Origin: Sedimentibacter hydroxybenzoicus DSM 7310
GTDB lineage: Bacteria; Bacillota; Clostridia; Tissierellales; Sedimentibacteraceae
NCBI RefSeq assembly: GCF_013403245.1
Contig: NZ_JACBNQ010000003.1
Location: forward strand, 1 to 64,000
DNA: 64,000 nucleotides
Direction of reading: 5' to 3'
A model generated the notes under the pieces. The model searched no databases, was not told the DNA's origin, and saw only the letters and a program-made list of their open reading frames with translations. Shown here piece by piece: positions 7,881 through 16,139 of this stretch. The translations under genes were made by a program, and so were the position numbers. Position 1 is the first letter of the stretch. Each line of letters opens with the position of its first letter.

Positions 7881-8486
7881 ATGAATATTAAAAGATTTAT
7901 TGCAATTACGGCTTTAGTGGCAACTGCCGTATTTGCAGGAACAGGAATGTATACCGCTTATGCGGAGGAAGAAAGAACCGAATATTTCTTTTGGTCGGAT
8001 GCGTTGCCCATTCCGGCGTACGCAACACCGAATGAGGACGGTACTCCCGGAAAAATAGGAATCATAAATGAAAATGGTGAAAAAACCGAATTAACACTTC
8101 CAGATTATGAAGAAGCAATAAAAAATCGAGTACTTGTTCTTGTAAACGGAAAATATCTGCACACTGTAGCAGGGTCAGGGGCAGACCCGTTTATTGAAGA
8201 TGGAAGCACAATGATTCCTTTAAGGGCTATTGCCGATGCATTCGGTTTTGAAGTTGAATGGGAAGAGAGTGAAGAAAAAATTACACTGACGAGAGACAGT
8301 AAAACAATTATTTTATATATAGGAAAACCAGAGATATCGGTTGATGGAGATACAGTATATTTCGAAAACGCAGTACCATTGATTAAAAACGACAGGACAT
8401 TTTTGCCTGTGAGAAAGCTGGCAGAAATTCTTGATATTAAGGTTGAGTGGGATGATGATACAAGGACAGCAGCCTTCAGCGAATAA
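7881..8486 (+). CDS. secreted protein with copper-amine-oxidase N-terminal-like (stalk) domain
   Basis: I choose ATG 7881, preceded by AAAGGAG and followed by a clear signal peptide (MNIKRFIAITALVATAVFAG, cleavage near AYA-EE). The 201-aa product ends in a duplicated stalk-like domain recognised by VLVNGKYL, STMIPLRAIADAFGFEVEW, and FLPVRKLAEILDIKVEWDD. These repeats are common on clostridial exported proteins and are thought to bind cell wall or other surface ligands; they are not oxidases. A terminator follows at 8521-8555. The same domain type occurs in the element gene at 44339-45346. Confidence 0.85.
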   Translation: MNIKRFIAITALVATAVFAGTGMYTAYAEEERTEYFFWSDALPIPAYATPNEDGTPGKIGIINENGEKTELTLPDYEEAIKNRVLVLVNGKYLHTVAGSGADPFIEDGSTMIPLRAIADAFGFEVEWEESEEKITLTRDSKTIILYIGKPEISVDGDTVYFENAVPLIKNDRTFLPVRKLAEILDIKVEWDDDTRTAAFSE

Positions 8487-8520
8487 TAAAATCTAAAAAA
8501 TAAATTATTGTTGAATTTAA

Positions 8521-8555
8521 AAGAAGGTAATCAACTGTTAATTACCTTCTTTTTC
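8521..8555 (+). terminator. rho-independent terminator
   Basis: AAGAAGGTAAT (8521-8531) pairs with ATTACCTTCTT (8541-8551), and the stem is followed by TTTTC. It ends the HAD/stalk-domain gene group. Confidence 0.8.
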
Positions 8556-8640
8556 TATGTTTATTTAACAAGAACTCGGATTCCGTTTATTATAAGGGCA
8601 GTTACAGTTGTGACATGAGAGTTAATACTGCAAAAAATAT

Positions 8641-8669
8641 TTGTTAACGGTCTTTAATTATTATATAAT
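8641..8669 (+). promoter_or_regulatory. sigma-A promoter of the two-component operon
   Basis: TTGTTA (8641-8646) and TATAAT (8664-8669) have a 17-bp spacer and lie 35 bp upstream of the kinase start at 8704. A TTG here could be mistaken for a start codon, but it is the -35 box. Confidence 0.6.
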
Positions 8670-8703
8670 AATACAAACTATTATATTAAGCAGGGAGAGA
8701 TTA

Positions 8704-9984
8704 ATGAAAAAGAAGCAAAGAATGTTAGCTTTTGCTGTTGTTATTACAGCTACTTCACAATTTTATTTAAACTTTGCAATTGATGGATTCAGAATATCGA
8801 CGGCAGTTATAATTCTTCCGGTTTTTCTCATTATGTACGATGATATAAGCAGCATGCACACATCTGTTTTGACAGCACTAATAGTGTTTATTGTAAGGAT
8901 TTTTGTCCTTTCAATAAGAGGAGTAGGCTTTGTGCAGGCATTTTATACAGTTTTTCCCGGCTCTCTTTTTTATGTAATATACGGAATAATATTTAGTTTA
9001 AATAAGCGAATACCAAACAAGTCATTGCCCAGAATGTTTTTTTTCATATTGACATGTGATTTTTCATCTAACATTATTGAAGTATTTGTAAGGATAGTGA
9101 TATCTAATAATACCGTAAATTACAGAGATTTAGGTATATTGTTTTTAATAGCCGCCACAAGGGCTTTTTTGGCTGTGGTGATTCTTGCAATCATACTAAA
9201 CTACAGAATATTGTTGACCAGAGAGGAGCATGAGGTAAGGTACCAAAATTTAATTTTACTTATTTCTGATTTAAAAAGTGAAATATATCTCATGAAAAAA
9301 AATTCTGATGCAATTGAACATATTATGACCAATTCGTATACAATGTACGAAAATCTCTTACAATCCGGGCAGGATGATTATATTAAAGATCTTTCTTTAA
9401 ATATTACAAAGGATATTCATGAAATAAAAAAAGATTATATACTTGTAATAAAGGGACTGGAAAGCACACTGACAGAAGATCTTCAGCTATCGGAAATGAG
9501 CATAAAAGATATATTTTACATACTTAAGAAAAGCGTATACAGATCCGATGAAAATGAAAATTTATATCTTGACTTTAAATATAGTGCTAACTTTTCTACC
9601 AAGAATCATTTTCAACTGATGTCTATATTAAGGAATCTTGTTAATAACTCAATGGAATCCATGGATTTCTCTAAAAAAAATAATTATATAAAAATTTATC
9701 ATAAACATGATAAAAAAAATCATATTTTTATCGTAAGTGACAGTGGCGAAGGAATATCTCAGGAAAATTTGAAGTATATTTATAATCCGGGATTTTCCAC
9801 CAAATTTGATTACAATACAGGGGATGTAAACAGAGGCATTGGGCTTTATCATGTAAAAAATTTAGTGGAGGGTCATTTCAAGGGAACAATAGCTGTAACA
9901 TCAAAAATTAATTTGGGAACAGAATTTACCATTAAAATACCTATTTTAAATATGGAGGGGAAAAATGAAAATATACATTATTGA
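8704..9984 (+). CDS. GlnK/YcbA-like sensor histidine kinase
   Basis: ATG 8704 with GGGAGA upstream is the likely start (426 aa). The N-terminal half has about five or six membrane spans with little extracytoplasmic sequence, as in YcbA/GlnK of Bacillus. A linker helix leads to a HATPase domain with N box LRNLVNNSMES, G1 DSGEGI, a YNPGFSTKF F-box and G2 GIGLYHV. The phosphorylated His box is not the common HExxR type; H306-like residues near DAIEHIMTNS are candidates. The gene overlaps the response regulator by 20 bp. The nature of the receiver (YcbB-like) supports the assignment. The signal is probably an amino acid such as glutamine or glutamate, by analogy. Confidence 0.8.
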   Translation: MKKKQRMLAFAVVITATSQFYLNFAIDGFRISTAVIILPVFLIMYDDISSMHTSVLTALIVFIVRIFVLSIRGVGFVQAFYTVFPGSLFYVIYGIIFSLNKRIPNKSLPRMFFFILTCDFSSNIIEVFVRIVISNNTVNYRDLGILFLIAATRAFLAVVILAIILNYRILLTREEHEVRYQNLILLISDLKSEIYLMKKNSDAIEHIMTNSYTMYENLLQSGQDDYIKDLSLNITKDIHEIKKDYILVIKGLESTLTEDLQLSEMSIKDIFYILKKSVYRSDENENLYLDFKYSANFSTKNHFQLMSILRNLVNNSMESMDFSKKNNYIKIYHKHDKKNHIFIVSDSGEGISQENLKYIYNPGFSTKFDYNTGDVNRGIGLYHVKNLVEGHFKGTIAVTSKINLGTEFTIKIPILNMEGKNENIHY

Positions 9985-10798
9985 TGATGATATTACGGTT
10001 GTAAAAATGCTTGAAAATATAATAGAAGATAACGATTTGGGAACCGTATGCGGATATGAGCTGGATGGAAACAAGGGATTGGCTGAAATTGCGACCCTCG
10101 AACCGGACATTGTTTTGGTAGATTTATTGATGCCTGAAAGAGACGGAATTTCTCTCGCAAAAGAATTTAAGGATAAAAATGATAAGCCTTCCTTCATAAT
10201 GATATCTCAGGTGTCTTCCAAAAGTATGATTAGCAAAGCGTATCTGGAAGGAATAGATTTTTTTATAAATAAGCCTATAAATGTTATTGAGGTGAGTACG
10301 GTTATAAGGAATATTACAGAAAAAATCAATTACAGGAAAACGCTTAACAATATACAAAATTTAATATATAAGGATAGCAGCAGCACAAATGTGGTTAACA
10401 TACCTTCTGAGACCAGAATTAAAAAAATTCAGCTTATACTTAACAGACTGGGAATGTCCGGTGAAAAAGGCGAAAAGGAAATATTAGCAATATGCAACTA
10501 CCTGATTGTGAATAACCGAAATATGTCTGATTTAAATATCAAGGATTTATGCAAACAGCTCAGTCCCAATTCCAGTAATATGGAGCAGAGAATAAGGCGT
10601 GCTGTTTCTAAAGGCTTGACAAATCTTGCCCATCTGGGGATAGAGGATTATATGAACGACATATTTATTATGTACTCTAACAGTCTCTTTAACTTTGAAG
10701 ATGTTAAGGCTCAGATGGACAGAATAAGAGGTAAAAATAAATTTGGAGGTAAAATAAATATTAAGAAATTTATAGATGGTTTAATAGTAAATAGTTAG
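9965..10798 (+). CDS. GlnL/YcbB-like response regulator
   Basis: The 277-aa protein has a receiver domain (IIDDDITVVK, phospho-acceptor in VLVDLLMPERDG, Lys in FINKPIN) and a C-terminal YcbB-type DNA-binding domain (about 150-260, including MEQRIRRAVSKGLTNLAHLG). The receiver's EDNDLGTV and MISQVSSK stretches match the YcbB/GlnL family closely. In Bacillus subtilis GlnK-GlnL activates a glutaminase and glutamine transporter operon. Here the next genes are a TAXI-TRAP transporter, which is the likely target. Confidence 0.85.
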   Translation: MKIYIIDDDITVVKMLENIIEDNDLGTVCGYELDGNKGLAEIATLEPDIVLVDLLMPERDGISLAKEFKDKNDKPSFIMISQVSSKSMISKAYLEGIDFFINKPINVIEVSTVIRNITEKINYRKTLNNIQNLIYKDSSSTNVVNIPSETRIKKIQLILNRLGMSGEKGEKEILAICNYLIVNNRNMSDLNIKDLCKQLSPNSSNMEQRIRRAVSKGLTNLAHLGIEDYMNDIFIMYSNSLFNFEDVKAQMDRIRGKNKFGGKINIKKFIDGLIVNS

Positions 10799-10814
10799 TT
10801 AAATTTGGGAAAAG

Positions 10815-10851
10815 GTTTGTATTTTTTATGGTTATTTTTGTATTTTTTTGA
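10815..10851 (+). promoter_or_regulatory. candidate GlnL direct-repeat binding sites
   Basis: TTTTGT-ATTT-TTTTGA (10836-10851) fits the TTTTGT-N4-TTTTGT direct repeat that I recall for Bacillus GlnL with one mismatch. A weaker unit, GTTTGT-ATTT-TTTATG, precedes it at 10815-10830. Both end upstream of a TATAAT at 10862-10867. No good -35 box is present, which fits an activator-dependent promoter. Confidence 0.5.
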
Positions 10852-10906
10852 TGTTTGTCTATATAATAGTTTAAAGTAACATTAAAAAAATATGGAGGAG
10901 AATAAA

Positions 10907-11905
10907 ATGAAAAAAAGAGTATCAATTTTTTTGAGCTTGTTATTAGTAGTTTTTTTAGTGATGGGTCTTACAGGGTGTGGAACAGAAACTAACACTGATT
11001 CAGATTCAGGGGAAGAAACACCAAAATCATCCGGACAGGTATTCATAAATATCGGAACGGGCGGTACAGCCGGTACATACTTCCCGCTGGGTGGTGCATT
11101 TGCTGAAATTTGGAATAATGATATTTCCGGAATTAATGCAACTGCAACAAGTACAGGTGCATCTGTAGCAAACGTTAACTTGTTAAAGGAAGGCGAAGTT
11201 GAGGTAGTAATCATACAAAATGATATTGCTTCCTATGCCGAAACAGGTACCGTTTTGTTTGAAGGAGAACCTTATCCAAATATAAGAGGGTTATGTACAT
11301 TGTACAGTGAGCCTCTGCAGTTGGTAACCACTGACAAAAGCATAAAAACAGTTGCTGATTTAAAGGGTAAGAGAGTTGCTGTAGGAGCTATAGGAAGCGG
11401 AGTTGAAGCTAACGCAAGACAAATTATAGCAGCAGCGGGACTTGATTTTGAAAATGATATTAATCCTAAATTCCTGTCATTCGCTGAAGCTTCAACAGGA
11501 CTTAAGGATAAGCAGCTTGATGCGGCTTTCTTGGTTGCAGGTGTACCTACAGCGGCAATAGTTGACTTGTCAACTCAAAATGATGTGTTCGTTGTTCCAA
11601 TAGACGGCAAAGTTGCTGAAAATCTTATGTCAACATACCCATTCTATACGGAATTTATAATTCCGGCAGCAACATACAAGGGACAGACTGAAGATGTTAA
11701 GTCATTATCTGTAAGAGCAATGCTTGCAGTAAATGATAATCTTGATGAGGAATTGGCATACAATATGGTTAAATCAATATATGAAAACAGTGACAGAATT
11801 ACTGCTGCTCATAATGTTGGAAAAGATATAACTAAAGATACCGCACTTGACGGAATTGGAATAACATTGCATCCCGGAGCTCAAAGATACTTTGATGAAC
11901 AATAA
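10907..11905 (+). CDS. TAXI-family TRAP transporter solute-binding lipoprotein
   Basis: ATG 10907 lies 7 nt after GGAGGAG. The 332-aa product has a signal peptide with lipobox MGLTGC and the TAXI signature region (INIGTGGTAGTYFPLGGAFA), followed by the usual VADLKGKRVAVGAIGSGVE lid region. TAXI proteins deliver organic acids, glutamate or similar compounds to a fused TRAP permease at the membrane, driven by a sodium or proton gradient. The DUF1850 protein and permease genes follow in order, forming a complete system. Confidence 0.92.
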   Translation: MKKRVSIFLSLLLVVFLVMGLTGCGTETNTDSDSGEETPKSSGQVFINIGTGGTAGTYFPLGGAFAEIWNNDISGINATATSTGASVANVNLLKEGEVEVVIIQNDIASYAETGTVLFEGEPYPNIRGLCTLYSEPLQLVTTDKSIKTVADLKGKRVAVGAIGSGVEANARQIIAAAGLDFENDINPKFLSFAEASTGLKDKQLDAAFLVAGVPTAAIVDLSTQNDVFVVPIDGKVAENLMSTYPFYTEFIIPAATYKGQTEDVKSLSVRAMLAVNDNLDEELAYNMVKSIYENSDRITAAHNVGKDITKDTALDGIGITLHPGAQRYFDEQ

Positions 11906-11931
11906 CATAAAACAAAAGGGAATGAATCAGT

Positions 11932-12456
11932 TTGAAAAAAATAAAGATTGAATTTATAATTATTGCATTGTTCTTTGCTGCAATAGCGGTTTACATTATG
12001 GGAGCGATTGGCTCCAAAGGACACAAATTACTTGTGATAAAGAACAATACAACAGGACAAAAGACAGAATTTTACCTTAAAGACAATTCTTTTTCATTAG
12101 GGTACATGCATTCGGTTATGAAAACTCCTGCAGAAGAATTTTTTCATATCAATGAGAATAACAAAATTGTGATGGAAAAGACAGTGTATGAATCTTTTGG
12201 AGTTGGACTGCCGTTTCTGGCAGACATGGATGATTTTGAAATTAAAGACGATAAATTCATTCTTTATAAAAATGATGATTATGAAGAAATAAATATGATC
12301 ATATCGCCTATTCCGGAGCATTGGCTCCAAATAGGCGATATGAAATATGAGCTTATGGATATTTTAAAAGAAGAAAATTGTTCAATCACTGTTTATGCAC
12401 ATGATGTTTCCACTATTAAATATTTAATGCTTATATTAACTAATCAATATTCATAA
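11932..12456 (+). CDS. DUF1850 protein of a TAXI-TRAP system
   Basis: The start is TTG 11932 with AAGGGA upstream. The 174-aa protein has one N-terminal membrane anchor (about 7-24) and then a small extracytoplasmic DUF1850 domain (SLGYMHSVMKTPAEEFFHI). DUF1850 genes regularly sit between the TAXI receptor and the fused permease, as here, and are presumed accessory subunits; the exact role is unknown. Confidence 0.8.
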   Translation: MKKIKIEFIIIALFFAAIAVYIMGAIGSKGHKLLVIKNNTTGQKTEFYLKDNSFSLGYMHSVMKTPAEEFFHINENNKIVMEKTVYESFGVGLPFLADMDDFEIKDDKFILYKNDDYEEINMIISPIPEHWLQIGDMKYELMDILKEENCSITVYAHDVSTIKYLMLILTNQYS

Positions 12457-12469
12457 AGGAGGAAAAAAT

Positions 12470-14437
12470 GTGACTGAGAAAATAAACAATGATATTGTTG
12501 AAGATATAGAAGAAGTAAGCAAGGAAGAAGTTGATAAGATTCTCAGAAAGTATGATAAAGGATCTGATTTCAGGGTTTTTTCAGGAAATCTTAATAAAAT
12601 CATTTCAATCATTCTTTTAGGCTTCTCGCTATTTCAATTGTACACGGCTATATTTTTAGGTATGGAACCCATGATACTGAGGTCGATTCATCTTGCTTTT
12701 GGATTATCTCTGATTTTTTTACTTTATCCGGCCAGCAAAAAATGGTCGAAGGATAAACTACATCCATTGGATGTAATTACGGCTTTGATTGCAGTGATCG
12801 TATGCTTTTATGTTGTTGTATTTTATAAGGACCTTGTTTATAGAGCCGGTAGAATTACCACTACTGACATGGTAGTAGGGTTGATGGCGGTATTCTTGGT
12901 GTTGGAAGCAGCACGAAGGGTAATCGGACTTCCTATGGTTATTATTTCTGTTTTATTTATAGCATACGCTTTTTTGGGACCATATATTCCAGGCAAACTT
13001 GCTCACAGAGGGGTGAGTCTTAATAACTTCGCACAGCATATATTCTTCACTACAGAAGGAATTATGGGATTGCCTATAGGCGTTTCATCCACGTTTATTT
13101 TTATGTTCCTGCTGTTCGGTGCATATTTAGAGAAAACCGGGATGGGGGAATTTTTTATAAATCTTGCGAACTCTATTTCGGGAAGCTCTCCCGGAGGACC
13201 TGCTAAAGTTGCAGTCATATCCAGCGGATGCATGGGAACATTGTCGGGAAGTTCTGTAGCCAATGTTGTTGGGACAGGAAGCTTTACCATACCAATGATG
13301 AAAAGATTGGGTTACAAGAATGAATTTTCAGGAGCAGTTGAAGCTACCGCTTCCACAGGAGGACAGCTCATGCCTCCAATTATGGGTGCTGCGGCATTCC
13401 TTATGGCGGAAATAACAAACACTCCTTACTTTACAATAATCAAAGCAGCTGCAGTACCTGCTCTTTTGTATTACTTCGGTGTATGGGTGGGTGTGCATTT
13501 TGAGGCAAAGAAGTTAAATTTGACGGGGATGTCTAAGGATCAAATTCCTAAAATAAGTCATGTAATGAAAACCAGAGGACATCTCATAATACCGATAATT
13601 TCAGTTATGTATTTGTTGATACAAGGGTTTTCACCCATAAGGGCAGCACTTGGAGCGATTGTTACAACACTTATATGCTCAGCGTTTAAAAAAGATACGA
13701 GAATGTCGTTTAATGATATTGTAGATGGACTGATTAAAGGTGCAAAAAGTGCGCTCACCGTTGTGGCAGCGTGTGCTTGTGCCGGAATAATAATCGGTGT
13801 GGTAACTCAGACAGGTTTAGGATTGAAGATGGGTTCAGTAATTGTAGGTATGGCAAATGGCAATCTGTTCCTTACATTGTTCTTTACAATGATAACATCT
13901 TTGATTTTGGGAATAGGTGTGCCTACTACGGCTAACTATGTAATTACATCAACCATAGCGGCTCCTGCGCTGCTGATGCTGGGTGTTGGTGTGATTCCTG
14001 CGCACATGTTTGTTTTCTACTTTGGTATTATAGCAGATGTTACACCTCCTGTTTGTCTTGCGGCAGTTGCAGCATCAGGCATTGCAAAATCGGAACCTAT
14101 GAGAACCGGTGTACAAGCAACTCGCCTGGCAATAGCTGCTTTCCTGATACCATATATATTTGTTCACAGCCCACGTATACTTATGATAAATACAACACCA
14201 TTGCTGCTTGTATTTGACATAGTTACTGCTCTTGTTGGAATTACATGCATAGCAATTGCATTAACAGGCTTTTTCAAAACTCATATGTCAATTATTGAAA
14301 AAGCATTGTTTGTAGCAGGCGGAATACTCCTAGTTTTAACAAAGGTTCATTTTGTTGCTATAGGTGTAGTGCTCGTAGCTTTGGCATATATTATGCAGAA
14401 GAGAAAAGAACAAAAAATTTTAAGCAGTACAACTTAA
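12470..14437 (+). CDS. TRAP transporter fused permease (DctQM type)
   Basis: GTG 12470 follows AAAGGAGG. The 655-aa protein carries about four N-terminal spans of the small DctQ-like part fused to the long DctM-like part, with family motifs GSSVANVVGTGSFTIPMM, TASTGGQLMPPIMGAAAF and GIGVPTTANYVITSTIAAPA. The many Gly/Ser/Thr-rich re-entrant loops are typical of the elevator-type transport domain. It is the membrane subunit for the TAXI receptor two genes upstream. Substrate is not readable; a C4-C5 dicarboxylate or glutamate is likely given the GlnKL-like regulators. Confidence 0.92.
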   Translation: MTEKINNDIVEDIEEVSKEEVDKILRKYDKGSDFRVFSGNLNKIISIILLGFSLFQLYTAIFLGMEPMILRSIHLAFGLSLIFLLYPASKKWSKDKLHPLDVITALIAVIVCFYVVVFYKDLVYRAGRITTTDMVVGLMAVFLVLEAARRVIGLPMVIISVLFIAYAFLGPYIPGKLAHRGVSLNNFAQHIFFTTEGIMGLPIGVSSTFIFMFLLFGAYLEKTGMGEFFINLANSISGSSPGGPAKVAVISSGCMGTLSGSSVANVVGTGSFTIPMMKRLGYKNEFSGAVEATASTGGQLMPPIMGAAAFLMAEITNTPYFTIIKAAAVPALLYYFGVWVGVHFEAKKLNLTGMSKDQIPKISHVMKTRGHLIIPIISVMYLLIQGFSPIRAALGAIVTTLICSAFKKDTRMSFNDIVDGLIKGAKSALTVVAACACAGIIIGVVTQTGLGLKMGSVIVGMANGNLFLTLFFTMITSLILGIGVPTTANYVITSTIAAPALLMLGVGVIPAHMFVFYFGIIADVTPPVCLAAVAASGIAKSEPMRTGVQATRLAIAAFLIPYIFVHSPRILMINTTPLLLVFDIVTALVGITCIAIALTGFFKTHMSIIEKALFVAGGILLVLTKVHFVAIGVVLVALAYIMQKRKEQKILSSTT

Positions 14438-14442
14438 ACTTT

Positions 14443-14484
14443 ACAAAAATAAAGTCGTTGAATTTTCAGCGGCTTTATTTTTGT
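14443..14484 (+). terminator. rho-independent terminator of the TRAP operon
   Basis: ACAAAAATAAAG (14443-14454) pairs with CTTTATTTTTGT (14473-14484). The stem is long and its 3' arm supplies the U-rich tract. Confidence 0.75.
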
Positions 14485-14546
14485 GCATAATTTTTTTAAG
14501 AAGTAGAGTTAATTACTTTCCACCCGTTTTTATATGCCGGGAGGGA

Positions 14547-14569
14547 CAAGAGTAACATAGATACTCTTG
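14547..14569 (+). other. short perfect hairpin upstream of the ribose operon
   Basis: CAAGAGTA (14547-14554) and TACTCTTG (14562-14569) form an 8-bp stem with a 7-nt loop, in the gap between the TRAP operon and rbsR. There is no clear U tract beyond TTTTC, so it may be a weak terminator or an unrelated palindrome. Confidence 0.3.
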
Positions 14570-14588
14570 CAAATGTTTTCTTTTATTG

Positions 14589-14633
14589 TTGACTTTTTTG
14601 TTATTCAGGATTATAATTTAGTTAAACGTTTAA
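14589..14633 (+). promoter_or_regulatory. rbs promoter with LacI-type operator
   Basis: TTGACT (14589-14594) and TATAAT (14612-14617) have an exact 17-bp spacer. A perfect 12-bp palindrome, TTAAACGTTTAA (14622-14633), sits on the expected start of transcription. The central CG is the hallmark of LacI/RbsR-family operators. RbsR, encoded next, would repress its own operon here. Confidence 0.8.
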
Positions 14634-14646
14634 GTAGGTATTCGAT

Positions 14647-15663
14647 ATGAAAATTACCATTAAAGAAATTGCAAAAGAGGCAGGAGTATCTATTGCCACG
14701 GTTTCGATGATTTTAAATAATAAGGATAAGAATATTACACATGCAACCCGTGTGAGAGTTCTGGATGCGGTAAAAAAATATAACTATGTTCCAAATGCAA
14801 TGGCAGGCAGTCTCGTAACTCAAAAAACTCACATTGTGGGATTGATACTGCCTGATATTACCAACCCATTTTTCCCCGGTATCGCCAGAGGAGCCGAAGA
14901 CAAGGCAAATGAATCGGGCTACAGCATTATATTTTGCAATACGGACGATAAGCTCGAAGTGGAAGAAAAGTATATTGAAACTCTCACTAAAAAAATGGCA
15001 GACGGAATAATAATTGCACATTCTTCCGGCAGTGAAAAAATGTCTGAAATATTGGAAAGATGTAAGGTTCCCATAATTTTAATCGACAGAGATTTTTATT
15101 CGGAAAAAGTTTGCGGTAAGGTATTGGTTAACAACTTAGAGGGAGCATACAAGGGTGTTTCTTATTTGATAAACAAAGGATATACAAAAATAGCATTTCT
15201 CTCAGGCTCATTAAAGACACGCACAGCCAGAGACAGATTAGATGGATATAAAAAGGCTTTATCGGATAACGGTCTGGAGTATGACGAAAAACTTGTTAAA
15301 TACGGCGAATACAAAATTGAATGGGGAAAAGACGGCGTTAATGAATTGTTATCTGAAACCCGACAGTTTGATTCCATATTTTGCGGCAATGACCTGATTG
15401 CAATTGGCGCTATTAAGGAGCTTAAGAAAAATGGCTACAGTATTCCCGGCGATGTGGGTGTAATGGGTTTTGATGACATATATCTGGCAGGACTTGTGGA
15501 GCCGTCTCTTACTACTGTAAGGCAGCCTAATTATAAAATGGGTTATCAGGCTATGGAGTTATTGTTGGAAACCTTGAATGACCCGGATAAGAAAAATAAT
15601 AATTTTAAGGAAATGGAAATAATAACACTGGATACAGAAATAATTGAAAGAAATTCTATATAA
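14647..15663 (+). CDS. rbsR: LacI-family ribose operon repressor
   Basis: The 338-aa protein has an N-terminal LacI helix-turn-helix (IKEIAKEAGVSIATVSMIL) and hinge helix, then a periplasmic-binding-protein-like sensor domain (VGLILPDITNPFFPGIARG; final SLTTVRQPNYKMGYQAMELL). The gene heads an operon with rbsD, rbsA, rbsC and rbsB, which identifies ribose as the most likely inducer. The promoter has a palindromic operator at the start site. Confidence 0.9.
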   Translation: MKITIKEIAKEAGVSIATVSMILNNKDKNITHATRVRVLDAVKKYNYVPNAMAGSLVTQKTHIVGLILPDITNPFFPGIARGAEDKANESGYSIIFCNTDDKLEVEEKYIETLTKKMADGIIIAHSSGSEKMSEILERCKVPIILIDRDFYSEKVCGKVLVNNLEGAYKGVSYLINKGYTKIAFLSGSLKTRTARDRLDGYKKALSDNGLEYDEKLVKYGEYKIEWGKDGVNELLSETRQFDSIFCGNDLIAIGAIKELKKNGYSIPGDVGVMGFDDIYLAGLVEPSLTTVRQPNYKMGYQAMELLLETLNDPDKKNNNFKEMEIITLDTEIIERNSI

Positions 15664-15689
15664 TCATCAATTATAAAGCAGGTGGTAAA

Positions 15690-16109
15690 ATGAAAAAAGG
15701 AAATTTATTAAACTCTGAGATTTCATATGTGATAGGTAAAATGGGACATACGGATTCACTGACTATAGGGGACTGCGGGCTACCCGTCCCGGAAGGAGTT
15801 CAAAGGATAGACCTTGCGGTAGTAAAGGGATTGCCGGAATTTATTCCTGTATTATCTGCGGTGCTGGGGGAATTGTTTATTGAAAAGGTTATACTTGCAA
15901 AAGAAATAGTCCATAGTAACCCTGAATTGAACAATAAAATAACAGAGATTATAAAAACTGCCGAAAAAGAAGAATTAAGAGCAATTGAAGTTGAATATGT
16001 CGCCCATGAGGAATTCAAGAAAAGAACAGCAGGTACCAAGGCGGTTATAAGAACCGGTGAATATAAAGCATTTGCTAATATTATCCTTGTATCCGGAGTA
16101 ATGTTCTGA
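15690..16109 (+). CDS. rbsD: D-ribose pyranase
   Basis: The 139-aa protein has the RbsD family features: GKMGHTDSLTIGDCGLPVP at the N-terminus (with the catalytic His) and IRTGEYKAFANIILVSGV at the C-terminus. It interconverts beta-pyran and beta-furan forms of ribose after uptake. An AGGTGG site lies 8 nt upstream of the ATG. It sits between the repressor and the ATPase in the usual order. Confidence 0.95.
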   Translation: MKKGNLLNSEISYVIGKMGHTDSLTIGDCGLPVPEGVQRIDLAVVKGLPEFIPVLSAVLGELFIEKVILAKEIVHSNPELNNKITEIIKTAEKEELRAIEVEYVAHEEFKKRTAGTKAVIRTGEYKAFANIILVSGVMF

Positions 16110-16139
16110 TGAATATAAAAATTAGCGGGTGGTGATTAA

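Noticed and set aside
8641-8703. TTG 8641 as start of the histidine kinase
   Set aside because: This TTG is the -35 box of a good promoter, and ATG 8704 has a proper SD.
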